Positions 34,672-43,445 are shown, numbered from the stretch's first letter. The stretch: 64,000 nucleotides of DNA from SZUA-430 sp965227535 (GCA_965227535.1 OZ245761.1:4588001-4652000); one strand, 5' to 3'. Numbers and translations: made by a program. Notes: generated by a model from the sequence alone, not told the origin.

Positions 34672-35193
34672 TCAACGCTTGTAAATGGCTGTCTTTCGGC
34701 TTTCTGCCAGGGCGTGGCGGCCAAGACGCGTTAGAGCGGCCCGTAAATCGGGGTCCGAAATCTGGCTGGCCCGGCCCACAAGCTCCGACTCTTCTTGCGC
34801 GGACAATGAGCGTCTTGGCGGGCGCGGCGGATCTGCTTTGGGAATAACCCCCGCTACGACCTTGATCTTGCTGACGACGGTGGAGCCGAAATAGGCGTTG
34901 ATCTTGTCGATCACCTTGGGAACCTGATGCTGCAATTCCAGCGCCGCGCGGTCGTCCGCGACCAGCGTCAAAGTAGCGCCGCTGGCGCCGCCCGCCGACA
35001 GGCGATAGGGAAAGCAATGCGCCGCGAGCCCATGCCCCGCAATCTCCGCCCACCGTGTGACAAGCTCGATCTGGGCGAACCCGCGCGCGTGCAAATGATG
35101 CCGCAGCAGGCCCAGCGCATCGTTCGCCAAAGCTTGCGGCCCGCGCCGGTAACGCCGCGGCGCGCTGTCGTCCTTTGTGTCGCCCGCTGACAT
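34672..35193 (-). CDS. DUF721/DciA-like protein
   Basis: A 173-residue DUF721-domain protein. RRGPQALANDALGLLRHHLHARGFAQIELVTRW, shortened to its key residues L-L and W, precedes LTLVADDRAALELQHQVPKVIDKINAYFG, the KH-like fold of DciA, a helicase operator. A C-terminal low-complexity helix follows. The ATG at 35193 has a GGAGA ribosome site six bases upstream, and its start overlaps that of the divergent mutY (CATG). Whether it loads DnaB here is inference from family membership. Confidence 0.8.
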   Translation of the reverse strand: MSAGDTKDDSAPRRYRRGPQALANDALGLLRHHLHARGFAQIELVTRWAEIAGHGLAAHCFPYRLSAGGASGATLTLVADDRAALELQHQVPKVIDKINAYFGSTVVSKIKVVAGVIPKADPPRPPRRSLSAQEESELVGRASQISDPDLRAALTRLGRHALAESRKTAIYKR

Positions 35194-36316
35194 GCCTGTC
35201 TCCAAACTGAAGACCGACGATAGCGCGGCCAACCTCTCACCGCAAAAGCGCGCGGCGCTCGTGAAGCGCTTGCTCGATTGGTACGACGCGAATCGCCGCC
35301 GCCTGCCGTGGCGCGCATTGCCGGGCGAAACGCCGGATCCCTACCGTGTCTGGCTGTCGGAGATCATGCTCCAGCAAACGACCGTCGCAACCGTCGGCCC
35401 CTATTTCCACAACTTCCTCAAACGCTGGCCGACGATGAAGGCCCTGGCCGCCGCGCCGGTGGAAGAGGTGATGTCCGCCTGGGCCGGCCTCGGCTACTAC
35501 AGCCGCGCCCGCAACCTCCACGCCTGCGCAAAGGTCGTGGCGGGCGACCACGGCGGCAAACTTCCCGCCGACGAAGACGCGCTACGCAAACTCCCCGGCA
35601 TCGGGCCTTATACGGCGGCGGCAGTCGCTGCGATCGCCTTCGACAAACGCGCCGCTCCGGTGGACGGCAACATCGAACGCGTCCTCGCGCGCCTCTTCGC
35701 CTTGAAAGATCCGCTCCCTGGCGTGAAGCCGCAGCTGCGCGCCATCGCAGAAACTTTGGCGCCTGCGAAACGCTCAGGCGACTTCGCGCAGGCCATGATG
35801 GACCTCGGCGCCACGATCTGCACACCCAAGTCGCCCGCTTGCGGAAACTGTCCGTGGTCGTCCGATTGCGCCGGCCGCGCCCAAGGTATCGCCGCAAGCC
35901 TTCCGGCGCGCGACGCCAAGGCCGCGCGCCCACTCCGCCGCGGCGCGGCCTTCGTGATCGTCTCGGACGACGATGCGATCCTGCTCCGCCGCCGCCCGCC
36001 GAAGGGGCTGCTCGGCGGGATGCATGAGCCGCCGATGTCGCCGTGGGAGAGGGACTTCCCCGAAGCGCCGCTCGACCACGCGCCGCTGAAAGCGAAGTAC
36101 CGCAAGCTGCCTGGTCTGGTTCGCCACGGCTTCACGCATTTTGAGTTGGAGCTTCAAGTCTACCGTGCCGACGGCATCGCAGCGGTCAAGGCGAACGGGA
36201 CGGGAGAGTGGGCGCCACTGAATGCGCTAGGCGACTTCGCGTTGCCCAGCGTGATGCGCAAGGTGATCGACCACGCGCTCACAGAGCGTGACGCGGGCCC
36301 TTTGTTCCGCCGCTAA
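35192..36316 (+). CDS. mutY: A/G-specific adenine glycosylase
   Basis: A 374-residue base-excision glycosylase that removes adenine opposite 8-oxoguanine. The catalytic glutamate is E57 in WLSEIMLQQTTV; the helix-hairpin-helix is KLPGIGPYTAAA and the catalytic aspartate lies in VDGNIERV. The [4Fe-4S] cysteines are C210, C217, C220 and C226. The C-terminal Nudix-like domain recognises 8-oxoG. No ribosome site precedes the ATG at 35192, nor an alternative GTG at 35177, so the start is uncertain. Its 3' end overlaps the convergent DUF3592 gene by 38 bases. Confidence 0.94.
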   Translation: MPVSKLKTDDSAANLSPQKRAALVKRLLDWYDANRRRLPWRALPGETPDPYRVWLSEIMLQQTTVATVGPYFHNFLKRWPTMKALAAAPVEEVMSAWAGLGYYSRARNLHACAKVVAGDHGGKLPADEDALRKLPGIGPYTAAAVAAIAFDKRAAPVDGNIERVLARLFALKDPLPGVKPQLRAIAETLAPAKRSGDFAQAMMDLGATICTPKSPACGNCPWSSDCAGRAQGIAASLPARDAKAARPLRRGAAFVIVSDDDAILLRRRPPKGLLGGMHEPPMSPWERDFPEAPLDHAPLKAKYRKLPGLVRHGFTHFELELQVYRADGIAAVKANGTGEWAPLNALGDFALPSVMRKVIDHALTERDAGPLFRR

Positions 36317-37310
36317 AGCCAAGTCTCTCGCGCAGCCACGTGGCCAATCGTTCGGCTGCGTACTCGTCGTACCACTCGACCACCGTCTCGTGGCCGCCGT
36401 CACGCCGTTCGAAGCGAACTTCGAACGTCGCCGACTTCTCGCTATGGTTCTCTTGGATCTTTTCGATGACCACGCCCTGGATCGTGGCGCGGTCGATCGT
36501 TTGGCGCTGCGCCCGGCCGTACATCGCGGGCAATTCGACGCTTCGCTCGCGGATCACAAGGTCGAACACGCCACGCTGCTCCATCAGCCAATTGCTGACG
36601 CCCGTCGCCGCGCCGAACCCCAGCACAAAGACCCACGCGACGATCACAGTATCGATGTCGGGATAGAACGAACTGGTGAAGCCGACGACGAAGATGGCGA
36701 TGAAAGCGCCCACGCCGACAGAGGCGAAGACGCTGGCCAGCGCCGGCAGATAGGGCAGGCGAACATGCGTCGCGCCGCCGTTGCGAAACCAAATCACGGG
36801 CCTCGGTTTCGTCCCATGCCAGCTGTGCCAGATCAGCGGTCCGACAAGCCACCAGAGTCCCAACGCCACCACATTGAACGGCGTAAGGAACAACAGCATG
36901 AACAGGTTTGAGGGGCCCAGCCCCGGCTTCAACACGCTGAGCGCCGGATCATCCGGATCGTAATGCACGGCAACCGTCCGACCGACGGGATACTCAGCGA
37001 CGGCATCGCGAGCCCACCGCGAACCGGGCCGGGCGAACGCACTGAAGCTGTATCGCTCGCCCACGAACGTGAGTCCGTCGACCTGGTAGGTGTAGTGGAT
37101 CTCTGGCGTGAAGCTTGGGCCCTCGTCGCCGCGATGCTTCGTCACCTCGCTGGAGGTGACGACGCCCGTCGTGGCCGCGAACGCTTCCGAGCGAAAGGCG
37201 TTCAAGGCGTCGCGCCCGACGAAGAAGTCGGCAAGGCCCACGCCCGCCGTCCAGAACACCGTGAAGAAGAGAAGGGCGATGGCCCCGATTGTTGTCTCAC
37301 GTCGCATCAT
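36279..37310 (-). CDS. DUF3592 membrane protein
   Basis: A 343-residue membrane protein. A helix near 7-30 is followed by a soluble segment that fits the DUF3592 pattern: TTGVVTSSEV, then EIHYTYQVDGLTFVGERYSF, VGRTVAVHYDPDDPALSVLKPG. More helices are near 130-155 and 185-240. The C-terminal cytosolic part ends ATWLRERLGF. Function is unknown. The ATG pair at 37310/37307 is chosen, as upstream codons lack hydrophobicity. It converges on mutY, and a fragment similar to its C-terminus recurs at 37931-37982. Confidence 0.75.
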   Translation of the reverse strand: MMRRETTIGAIALLFFTVFWTAGVGLADFFVGRDALNAFRSEAFAATTGVVTSSEVTKHRGDEGPSFTPEIHYTYQVDGLTFVGERYSFSAFARPGSRWARDAVAEYPVGRTVAVHYDPDDPALSVLKPGLGPSNLFMLLFLTPFNVVALGLWWLVGPLIWHSWHGTKPRPVIWFRNGGATHVRLPYLPALASVFASVGVGAFIAIFVVGFTSSFYPDIDTVIVAWVFVLGFGAATGVSNWLMEQRGVFDLVIRERSVELPAMYGRAQRQTIDRATIQGVVIEKIQENHSEKSATFEVRFERRDGGHETVVEWYDEYAAERLATWLRERLGFSGGTKGPRHAL

Positions 37311-37396
37311 TGACCACGCGCCGCGGTTTGCCCTGATCGTTCCACCCGCGCTATCTAAAGCAGGGTGCCGCTTTCGGGCAGAATAAGGGGACAAGC

Positions 37397-37930
37397 ATGA
37401 ATAGAGTGCTGATTGGGCTTGCCGCACTCACGGTCGCCGCCGCGCCGGTTTCCGCCGCCGGCTGCAACGGCGCGGTCGAAAAGCAGTTAAAATTCTCCAG
37501 TGCCGATAAACCCGACCCCTTTATGATCGAAAGCTTCGGCGACCGCTGCAAGGACGCGCGCCTCGTCATCTACGTGAAGACGGCGACGAACCAGTGGGCG
37601 CCGCTGATCGTCAGCCTGGTCAGCGACTACGGCAGCGAACCGAAAAGTCCCGCCGAACTGCACGCCGCATTGAAGGAAGTCGCCGCCCGCATCGAAGGCC
37701 CGATGATGAGCCGCCTCGAAACCTGGGTCGAGATCCAGCGCGCCGCGACTCAACCCGAGGGCAACCCCTGGCGTGGCACGCCGCTCGTGAAGTCAGAATA
37801 CGAGCGCCTCCTAAACGCGAAGCCGCGCTACGTCTACATTCCAACCGACGGCGTCCGCGCGAAACTTGTCGTCTGGGACGAACACGCCTACGGCGGTCGC
37901 CCCGTCGACTTCGTCTACTACGGTGATTGA
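37397..37930 (+). CDS. Exported protein of unknown function
   Basis: A 177-residue protein with a signal peptide (LIGLAALTVAAAPVSAAG) and two cysteines in the mature part (GCNGAVEK and DRCKDARL) that may form a disulfide. The ATG at 37397 has AAGGGG upstream. The mature region is a mixed alpha/beta domain without an enzyme motif that I recognise. It lies divergent from the DUF3592 gene and runs into a fragment of that gene at its 3' side. Confidence 0.7.
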   Translation: MNRVLIGLAALTVAAAPVSAAGCNGAVEKQLKFSSADKPDPFMIESFGDRCKDARLVIYVKTATNQWAPLIVSLVSDYGSEPKSPAELHAALKEVAARIEGPMMSRLETWVEIQRAATQPEGNPWRGTPLVKSEYERLLNAKPRYVYIPTDGVRAKLVVWDEHAYGGRPVDFVYYGD

Positions 37931-37982
37931 TCCGCGCGCGGATGTCGAAGCCCGAGCTTGTCGCGCAGCCAGGCCGCAGAGC
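37931..37982 (-). pseudogene. Fragment resembling the DUF3592 protein C-terminus
   Basis: Read on the minus strand, this short gap encodes AAWLRDKLGLRHP, which parallels ATWLRERLGF at the end of the DUF3592 protein (36279-37310); the DNA block tcgcgcagcca is shared. It has no start and ends beside the neighbouring gene's stop. A remnant of a second DUF3592 copy is the simplest reading, but the match is short. Confidence 0.4.
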
Positions 37983-39500
37983 CTATCCACGCTCCATCGC
38001 CGCCTCAGCCTTTAGACTCTCGACGTCGCGGAAGATCGACGCGACGGCCAGGATGCGTCCCTTGCGCTTATAGCGCAGCAGGCAGTCCTTCGCCGCGATG
38101 TCGCCGTCGATCTGCAGCTCATCCCACCCTTCCGCGTGACCGACGTAGTTGATCGGGATGTCGTAGTGCTGGCTCCAGAAGAATGGCACGTCCGTGTGTT
38201 TCTCCCGCCGTCCGAGCATGTTGAGCGCGGCCGTCTGTCCCTGTCGCTCAGCGACAACCCAGTGCTCGACACGAATGTTCTCGCCGCTGTGCGGATCGGG
38301 CCACCGCGCAATGTCGCCGGCGGCGAAAATCTCCGGCGCGCTCGTCTCAAGGTAGGCGTTGACCGTCACGCCTTTGTCGATGGCAAGGCCCGCCTTCTCC
38401 GCCAGCGTCAGTCGCGGCCGCACGCCGACGCCCGCGACGACCAGATCCGCAGCAAGCGTCTTGCCGCTCTTGAGCGTGACCTTTCGCGCGTCGATCGCGG
38501 TTGCGGAGTCTTCCAGATGGAAGACGACGCCGTGCTCTTCGTGCAGCGCGCGGACGAACTTTCCCATCTCCGCACCCAGCACCCGCTCCATCGGCACCTT
38601 CTCGGGCGCCACCACATGCACCTCGATACCGCGATTGCGCAGCGATGCCGCAGCTTCAAGCCCGATGAAACTCGCGCCCATCACGACAGCGCGCTTCGCA
38701 CCCTCGGCGCGCTTGATGATTGCGCGGCAATCGCCGATCGTGCGCAGCGTGAACACATGCGGCAGATCGATCCCCGGCAGCGAAAGCCGGATCGGCTCGG
38801 CCCCGGTCGCAAGCAGCAACCGGTCGTAGGCCACGGCACCGCCGCTTGCCAGAAGGACGCTACGCGATTTGGCGTCGATGCTCGCGACGTCGGCCTTAAG
38901 CTTCAGGTCGATGTGGTTCTTGGCATAGAAGTCGTCCGGCCGAAGCGGCAACCAATCCTCCGGCACAGTTCCCGCGAGATAATCCTTGGAGAGGTTCGGC
39001 CGGTCGACCGGCGGCGCATCGTCGTTGCTCAGCATGACGATGCTGCCTTGGTAGGCCTCGCGCCGCAGCATCTCCGCCGCCGCAAAGCCGGCCGCCCCAC
39101 CGCCCACAATCACGACCTTCTCCGGCGCATGCACCGGACGCGGCTTCGCCTTCGCCGCGGTACGTTTCTCGCGCACGAACACCTTGCCCTCGCGCTGCTC
39201 GACGGACCAACACGAGAGCGGACTGATCGCCGGCGCGCGCACAGCCTCACCGGTGCGAAGATCGAAACACGCGTGATGCCAGGGGCACCGCACCGTATCG
39301 CCGACGACCAATCCGTCGGCCAGCGGCCCATGATAGTGCGAACAATGCGCGTCGATCGCGAACACCTCCGCCCCGCGCCGCACGAGCAGCACGGCATCAT
39401 CGCCGACATGGCCGACGAGCATCGCGCCGTCGGCTATGTCGGTGTGCGGCACGCCTTGGGTGAGATCGGGACCGGTGGGTTTGGCTTGTTCGTCAGCCAT
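37983..39500 (-). CDS. Rieske/FAD-NAD(P)H oxidoreductase (AIF-like)
   Basis: A 505-residue two-module enzyme. The Rieske [2Fe-2S] ligands are C53, H55, C72 and H75 (CSH and CPWH). A FAD-binding GGGAAG motif sits near residue 131, and a second NAD(P)H Rossmann motif VVMGASFIGLEAA follows; ATGAEPIRL and EIFAAGDIARWPD are typical of ferredoxin-reductase-like flavoproteins. The combination resembles mammalian AIFL. Its electron partner is unknown. The start is ATG at 39500, downstream of nothing similar. Confidence 0.88.
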   Translation of the reverse strand: MADEQAKPTGPDLTQGVPHTDIADGAMLVGHVGDDAVLLVRRGAEVFAIDAHCSHYHGPLADGLVVGDTVRCPWHHACFDLRTGEAVRAPAISPLSCWSVEQREGKVFVREKRTAAKAKPRPVHAPEKVVIVGGGAAGFAAAEMLRREAYQGSIVMLSNDDAPPVDRPNLSKDYLAGTVPEDWLPLRPDDFYAKNHIDLKLKADVASIDAKSRSVLLASGGAVAYDRLLLATGAEPIRLSLPGIDLPHVFTLRTIGDCRAIIKRAEGAKRAVVMGASFIGLEAAASLRNRGIEVHVVAPEKVPMERVLGAEMGKFVRALHEEHGVVFHLEDSATAIDARKVTLKSGKTLAADLVVAGVGVRPRLTLAEKAGLAIDKGVTVNAYLETSAPEIFAAGDIARWPDPHSGENIRVEHWVVAERQGQTAALNMLGRREKHTDVPFFWSQHYDIPINYVGHAEGWDELQIDGDIAAKDCLLRYKRKGRILAVASIFRDVESLKAEAAMERG

Positions 39501-39588
39501 TGTCTGAACCTCTCGCGCTTAGGCAGCGAAGGTACCAGACCGCGGCGCGTTTGTGTCAAACGCGCCGCGCGTAGAAAGCGAAGGAACT

Positions 39589-40686
39589 CTAGTGCATCTC
39601 CGACCGCACCTGCTGGCGCAGGACATCGATCGGCTTCAGCGCGCCTTGCGCGTCGAAGTGCCAGTAGGTCCAGCCATTGCACGCGGGCAGGCCCTGCACG
39701 CGCGCTGCGATCTGATGGATCGACCCGGTGGCGTCGCGGCAGACGAGCGAGCCGTCGGCGCGCACGCGCGCGGCGTGCTTGCGTGAGGGGTCGTACAATT
39801 TCGTGCCGGCCTCAAGCAATCCACGTTCCAGGATCATTCCAAACGGCACGCGCGGCTCCTCTTTTTTCGACTTCGTGATTTCAAGGTCTTCAGGCGCGCT
39901 CGCCGACACCATCGCGATGCGCTTCTTCGCCGCGGCGATGTAGGACGGATCGCGCTCGATGCCGATAAAGCGGCGCCCAAGCTTCTTCGCGACCGCACCC
40001 GTCGTGCCCGTACCGAAGAAGGGATCGAGCACCACGTCGCCCGGCTTCGACGACGCCAGCAGCACGCGATGGAGAAGCGACTCCGGCTTCTGCGTTGGAT
40101 GAACCTTCGCGCCCTTGTCGTCTTTGAGCCGCTCGCCGCCGGTGCACAGCGGCAGCAGCCAATCCGAACGCATCTGCAGATCGTCGTTCAGCGACTTCAT
40201 GGCGTCGTAGTTGAACGTATAGCTCTTCTGCCCGCGCGACTTCGCGCACCACAGCATCGTCTCATGCGCGTTGGTGAAGCGACGGCCGCGGAAATTCGGC
40301 ATCGGGTTCGTCTTGCGCCACACGATGTCGTTCAGGAACCAATAGCCCAAGTCCTGCATCACGGTGCCGACGCGGTAGATGTTGTGATACGAGCCGATGA
40401 CCCAGATCGAACCGTTGTCCTTCAGCACGCGGCGCGCCGCGGCGAGCCACTCGCGCGAAAACTTGTCGTACTCGGCGAAGCTGCCGAATTGGTCCCATTG
40501 ATCGTCGCACGCGTCGACCTTGCTCTGGTCGGGACGGTGCAGGTCGCCTTCAAGCTGAAGGTTGTACGGCGGGTCGGCGAAGATCAGATCGACGCTCTTC
40601 TCCGGCAACTCGTTCATCTTGGCGATCGTGTCGCCCTGAAGAATTGTGTCGTGATAATTGCTGATCGCGCGCGTGATCACGCCCAT
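39589..40686 (-). CDS. ccrM: DNA adenine methyltransferase CcrM (GANTC)
   Basis: A 365-residue beta-class adenine methyltransferase that methylates GANTC and governs cell-cycle transcription in many alphaproteobacteria. DPPYNL is at 38-43, then DVVLDPFFGTGTTGAVA binds S-adenosylmethionine. The C-terminal module RVPFGMILERGLLEAGTKLYD with HQIAARVQGLPACNGWTYWH is the CcrM-type extension. The start at 40686 gives the family N-terminus; an upstream reading has no RBS or homology. Six GANTC sites lie in its upstream region. Confidence 0.95.
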   Translation of the reverse strand: MGVITRAISNYHDTILQGDTIAKMNELPEKSVDLIFADPPYNLQLEGDLHRPDQSKVDACDDQWDQFGSFAEYDKFSREWLAAARRVLKDNGSIWVIGSYHNIYRVGTVMQDLGYWFLNDIVWRKTNPMPNFRGRRFTNAHETMLWCAKSRGQKSYTFNYDAMKSLNDDLQMRSDWLLPLCTGGERLKDDKGAKVHPTQKPESLLHRVLLASSKPGDVVLDPFFGTGTTGAVAKKLGRRFIGIERDPSYIAAAKKRIAMVSASAPEDLEITKSKKEEPRVPFGMILERGLLEAGTKLYDPSRKHAARVRADGSLVCRDATGSIHQIAARVQGLPACNGWTYWHFDAQGALKPIDVLRQQVRSEMH

Positions 40687-40767
40687 GAAAGGCCCCCAAA
40701 AGTGGGCGTTCTTGTGGCGAGCAGGCGCGCACGAATGCTGCCGACTTGACCAGTCAGAACGCGGTTT

Positions 40768-40906
40768 GAATCCGTTTGAAAAGCGGCGGCCCCAAATGTG
40801 CCCTACACGAAAACCGTCGCTCGACGTCGTCACCTTGAGTCACGCGTGACTCGCCGTCAATTGGTCTTTTGAATCAGAAAGTTAATCGCGGAATCGATTT
40901 TGAATC
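40768..40906 (-). promoter_or_regulatory. Cluster of six GANTC sites upstream of ccrM
   Basis: GAATC at 40768-40772, GAGTC at 40837-40841, GACTC at 40848-40852, GAATC at 40871-40875, GAATC at 40891-40895 and GAATC at 40902-40906. The ccrM gene starts at 40686, so all lie in the promoter or leader. Methylation-dependent autoregulation of ccrM, through GANTC sites, is known in Caulobacter. The 282-base gap (40687-40968) has no other gene. Confidence 0.75.
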
Positions 40907-40968
40907 CTCAAGGTTCGGACCCACTAGATGTAGTTCGCGCTTAACGATGTTGCTGTGCATAACTGCGC

Positions 40969-41964
40969 TCAGCGAAACGCCAGCGCGTACATCAGCAACG
41001 TATTGATCGCGAGCATCGCAAGCGCCGTCGGAATCTGCGCGTAGATAACGCCATTACGGTCCTTAAGATCGAGCAACGCAGCAGGAACGATGTTGAAGTT
41101 CGCGGCGAGCGGCGTCATCAGCGTACCGCAAAATCCGGCCAGCATGCCGATCGAAGCAACCGCCGCCGGCTCACCGCCGAAGTGCTGAATCAAAAACGGA
41201 ATCCCCACACCGGCGGTCAAAACAGGAAACGCCGCGAACGCATTTCCCATGATCATCGTAAACGCCGCCATGCCCACGCAGTAAACGGTGACAGCAATGA
41301 AAAGATTGTCGGCCGGTACAACCTGCGTCGCGATATCGCCAACGACCTTGCCAACGCCCGCAATCGCAAACACCGCACCCAGCGACGCCAGCATCTGCGG
41401 CAGCAATGCCGCCCAGCCGATGATGTCCATCAACCGCCGCCCTTCCTGCAGAGGCGCGGAAAGCGGCTGCCGCAATAAGGCGACGGCGACGCAAACGGCG
41501 ACAACGGCGCCGAACGCCAACGCAATGATCGTGGCCTTCTCCGGATCCGCGATGGGCACCCCGTTGATCGTCACACCGTCGAACTTCAAATGCCCGAACC
41601 ACGTGTTCCAGTCCGCGCCCTTGATCGCGAACGTGCCGACGAGGGTGATGAGTGGAATAAGGAGCGCGGGCAGAAACAACCAATTGCCGAACCGCACCGA
41701 TGACGCCTTGCGCTCTTCGGAGCTCGTGGTCGCGACTTTGCCTATGCCAAGCCCGCCGAACCCCGCAATCAACGCCATACTCAGAACCAGCACGCCGTTG
41801 GCGAGATCGCCGACGTAATCGCCCGCGAGGAAACTAACCGCGAACAAGCCCCAGAACAGGCCTGTCGTATAGCGCTTTGGATTCCCGCTGTCGGCAAAGC
41901 TCAGATAAGCGAACGCGACGAACAGCAACCCAACCAGAATGTAAACCGCATGGATCGTAATCAT
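40969..41964 (-). CDS. DUF979 membrane protein
   Basis: A 331-residue polytopic membrane protein, about nine helices by eye, of the DUF979 family. Conserved-looking pieces are AGVGIPFLIQHFGGEPAAVA and GTLMTPLAANFNIVPAALL, with glycine-rich helix breaks. It overlaps the DUF969 gene by four bases (ATGA). DUF969 and DUF979 proteins generally occur as a pair and are associated, from memory, with pyroglutamate-related genes; transport function is inferred only. Confidence 0.8.
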   Translation of the reverse strand: MITIHAVYILVGLLFVAFAYLSFADSGNPKRYTTGLFWGLFAVSFLAGDYVGDLANGVLVLSMALIAGFGGLGIGKVATTSSEERKASSVRFGNWLFLPALLIPLITLVGTFAIKGADWNTWFGHLKFDGVTINGVPIADPEKATIIALAFGAVVAVCVAVALLRQPLSAPLQEGRRLMDIIGWAALLPQMLASLGAVFAIAGVGKVVGDIATQVVPADNLFIAVTVYCVGMAAFTMIMGNAFAAFPVLTAGVGIPFLIQHFGGEPAAVASIGMLAGFCGTLMTPLAANFNIVPAALLDLKDRNGVIYAQIPTALAMLAINTLLMYALAFR

Positions 41965-42641
41965 TTTGGCGCGACCCCATCCTTGGTCTTCAGCCGCTTG
42001 CTGTCGAACAGCAGAAGCCGCGCACCGTGAACGATGAACGCCGCAATCGCGGTCGGGATCGCCCACAACGACATCTCAAGCGGCTGCACGACGATGCCGC
42101 TCGTTTCCAGGAAGCCGACCATCAACAGGATCGAGCCGATGGCCAGGAACACGTCCTCGCCGAAGAACAACGCAATGTTGTCCGTCGCGGCCGTTAACGC
42201 GCGAACCTTGTCGCGCTCCTCATCGGTGATGTCGCCATGCTTGAGTTCGGCGGCGGCCTCCGCCATCGGCGCCACCAGCGGCTTCACCGTCTGCGCATGC
42301 CCCGCAATCGAGATCAGCCCGATCGCAGCCGTCAGTTGCCGCAGCAACATATAGATAAGGAGGAGCCGTCCGACGGTCACCGCACGGATGCGGCCGATCA
42401 AAGCCCGCGCCCGCTCCTGCAACCCGGCCCGTTCCAAAACCCCGATCGCAGGCAGCACCAACCAAGCAACGCTGACATACCGGCTGTCGTTAAACGCCTT
42501 CCCGAACGCGGCCAGCACCGCCTCAGGCGCCATCCCCGCCGCCAGCCCGGTGACCAACGCCGAGGCCACAACGACCAACAACGGATTGAACCGAAGCGCA
42601 AACCCCACAATCACGACCGCAACGCCAAGCAGCGTCAGCAT
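41961..42641 (-). CDS. DUF969 membrane protein
   Basis: A 226-residue membrane protein of the DUF969 family: starts with VVIVGFALRFNPLLVVVASAL, then AWLVLPAIGVLERAGLQERA and the loop KHGDITDEERDKVRALTAATDNIALFFGEDVF. Four or five helices are apparent. Coupled with the DUF979 gene it likely forms a two-component membrane system. It has a stop overlapping the DUF979 start by four bases. Confidence 0.8.
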   Translation of the reverse strand: MLTLLGVAVVIVGFALRFNPLLVVVASALVTGLAAGMAPEAVLAAFGKAFNDSRYVSVAWLVLPAIGVLERAGLQERARALIGRIRAVTVGRLLLIYMLLRQLTAAIGLISIAGHAQTVKPLVAPMAEAAAELKHGDITDEERDKVRALTAATDNIALFFGEDVFLAIGSILLMVGFLETSGIVVQPLEMSLWAIPTAIAAFIVHGARLLLFDSKRLKTKDGVAPK

Positions 42642-42681
42642 CGTTTCCCCTCACTCTAATAGTGAGAGGAGGATAGGGGCC

Positions 42682-43287
42682 TCAGCCCACCAACGGCAAT
42701 TTCAATTGCGCGACGGGGGCGAAGCTCTGGCGGTGGTGGACCGTGGGGCCAAGCAAGCCGAGTGCCACCAAGTGGTCGGCGGTGCCGTACCCCTTGTTCT
42801 GCGCCCATTGGTAATAAGGATGCTCGCTGTCCAGCGCGCGCATCACGCGGTCCCGCGTCACCTTCGCGATGATGGAGGCGGCCGCGATCGACATCGACTT
42901 CGCGTCGCCGTCGATGATGGTCTCGACCGGGCAGGGCAGGTTGGGTGCGCGATTGCCGTCGACGAACGCGTGCGCCGGCGCGATGGCCAAGGCCTCCGTC
43001 GCCCGCCGCATGGCGAGCATCGTCGCCCGCAAGATGTTGATCTCGTCGATCTCGGCCACACTCGCGACACCGATCCCGACGGCCAGCGCCCGCTCCATGA
43101 TCTTGTCGAACGCCTTGTCGCGCGCTTCGGCAGTCATCGCCTTGGAGTCGTCGACCCCACGCGGCAACCGCGCCGGATCTAAAATCACCGCCGCTGCATA
43201 GACCGGCCCAGCCAGCGGCCCGCGCCCCGCCTCATCAATGCCGGCGACGTGACCGTCTATTTTCCGCTCCCGCGTAAACGACGGCAT
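42682..43287 (-). CDS. rnhB: Ribonuclease HII
   Basis: A 201-residue RNase HII removing misincorporated ribonucleotides from DNA. The active-site motif is GIDEAGRGPLAGPV (D18 and E19), then VDDSKAM, FVDGNRAP and SMSIAAASIIAKVTRD. It is a second RNase H type in the window besides rnhA. The gene is 40 bases upstream of the DUF969 start on the same strand and preceded by a large inverted repeat. Confidence 0.95.
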   Translation of the reverse strand: MPSFTRERKIDGHVAGIDEAGRGPLAGPVYAAAVILDPARLPRGVDDSKAMTAEARDKAFDKIMERALAVGIGVASVAEIDEINILRATMLAMRRATEALAIAPAHAFVDGNRAPNLPCPVETIIDGDAKSMSIAAASIIAKVTRDRVMRALDSEHPYYQWAQNKGYGTADHLVALGLLGPTVHHRQSFAPVAQLKLPLVG

Positions 43288-43294
43288 CTTCTAT

Positions 43295-43445
43295 CTCCCC
43301 TCGCCCGCCCTCGGGCGGGAGAGGGGCCGGGGGTGAGGGTGGGCGTCGAACAGATCGTGCGGTGAAGACTTGACGATGAGATGAGCGCGCGGATCGCCCA
43401 CCCTCACCCCCAACCCCTCTCCCGCCCGGGGGCGGGCGAGGGGAG
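43295..43445. repeat. Imperfect 51-bp inverted repeat between rnhB and the radical SAM gene
   Basis: Arm one (43295-43345) begins ctcccctcgcccgccctcgg and arm two (43395-43445) is its reverse complement with 3 of 51 bases different; the loop is 49 bases. Each arm itself contains a smaller gcccg/cgggc palindrome. It is a dispersed-repeat type seen widely in GC-rich proteobacteria, in a non-coding gap of about 220 bases. Confidence 0.8.
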
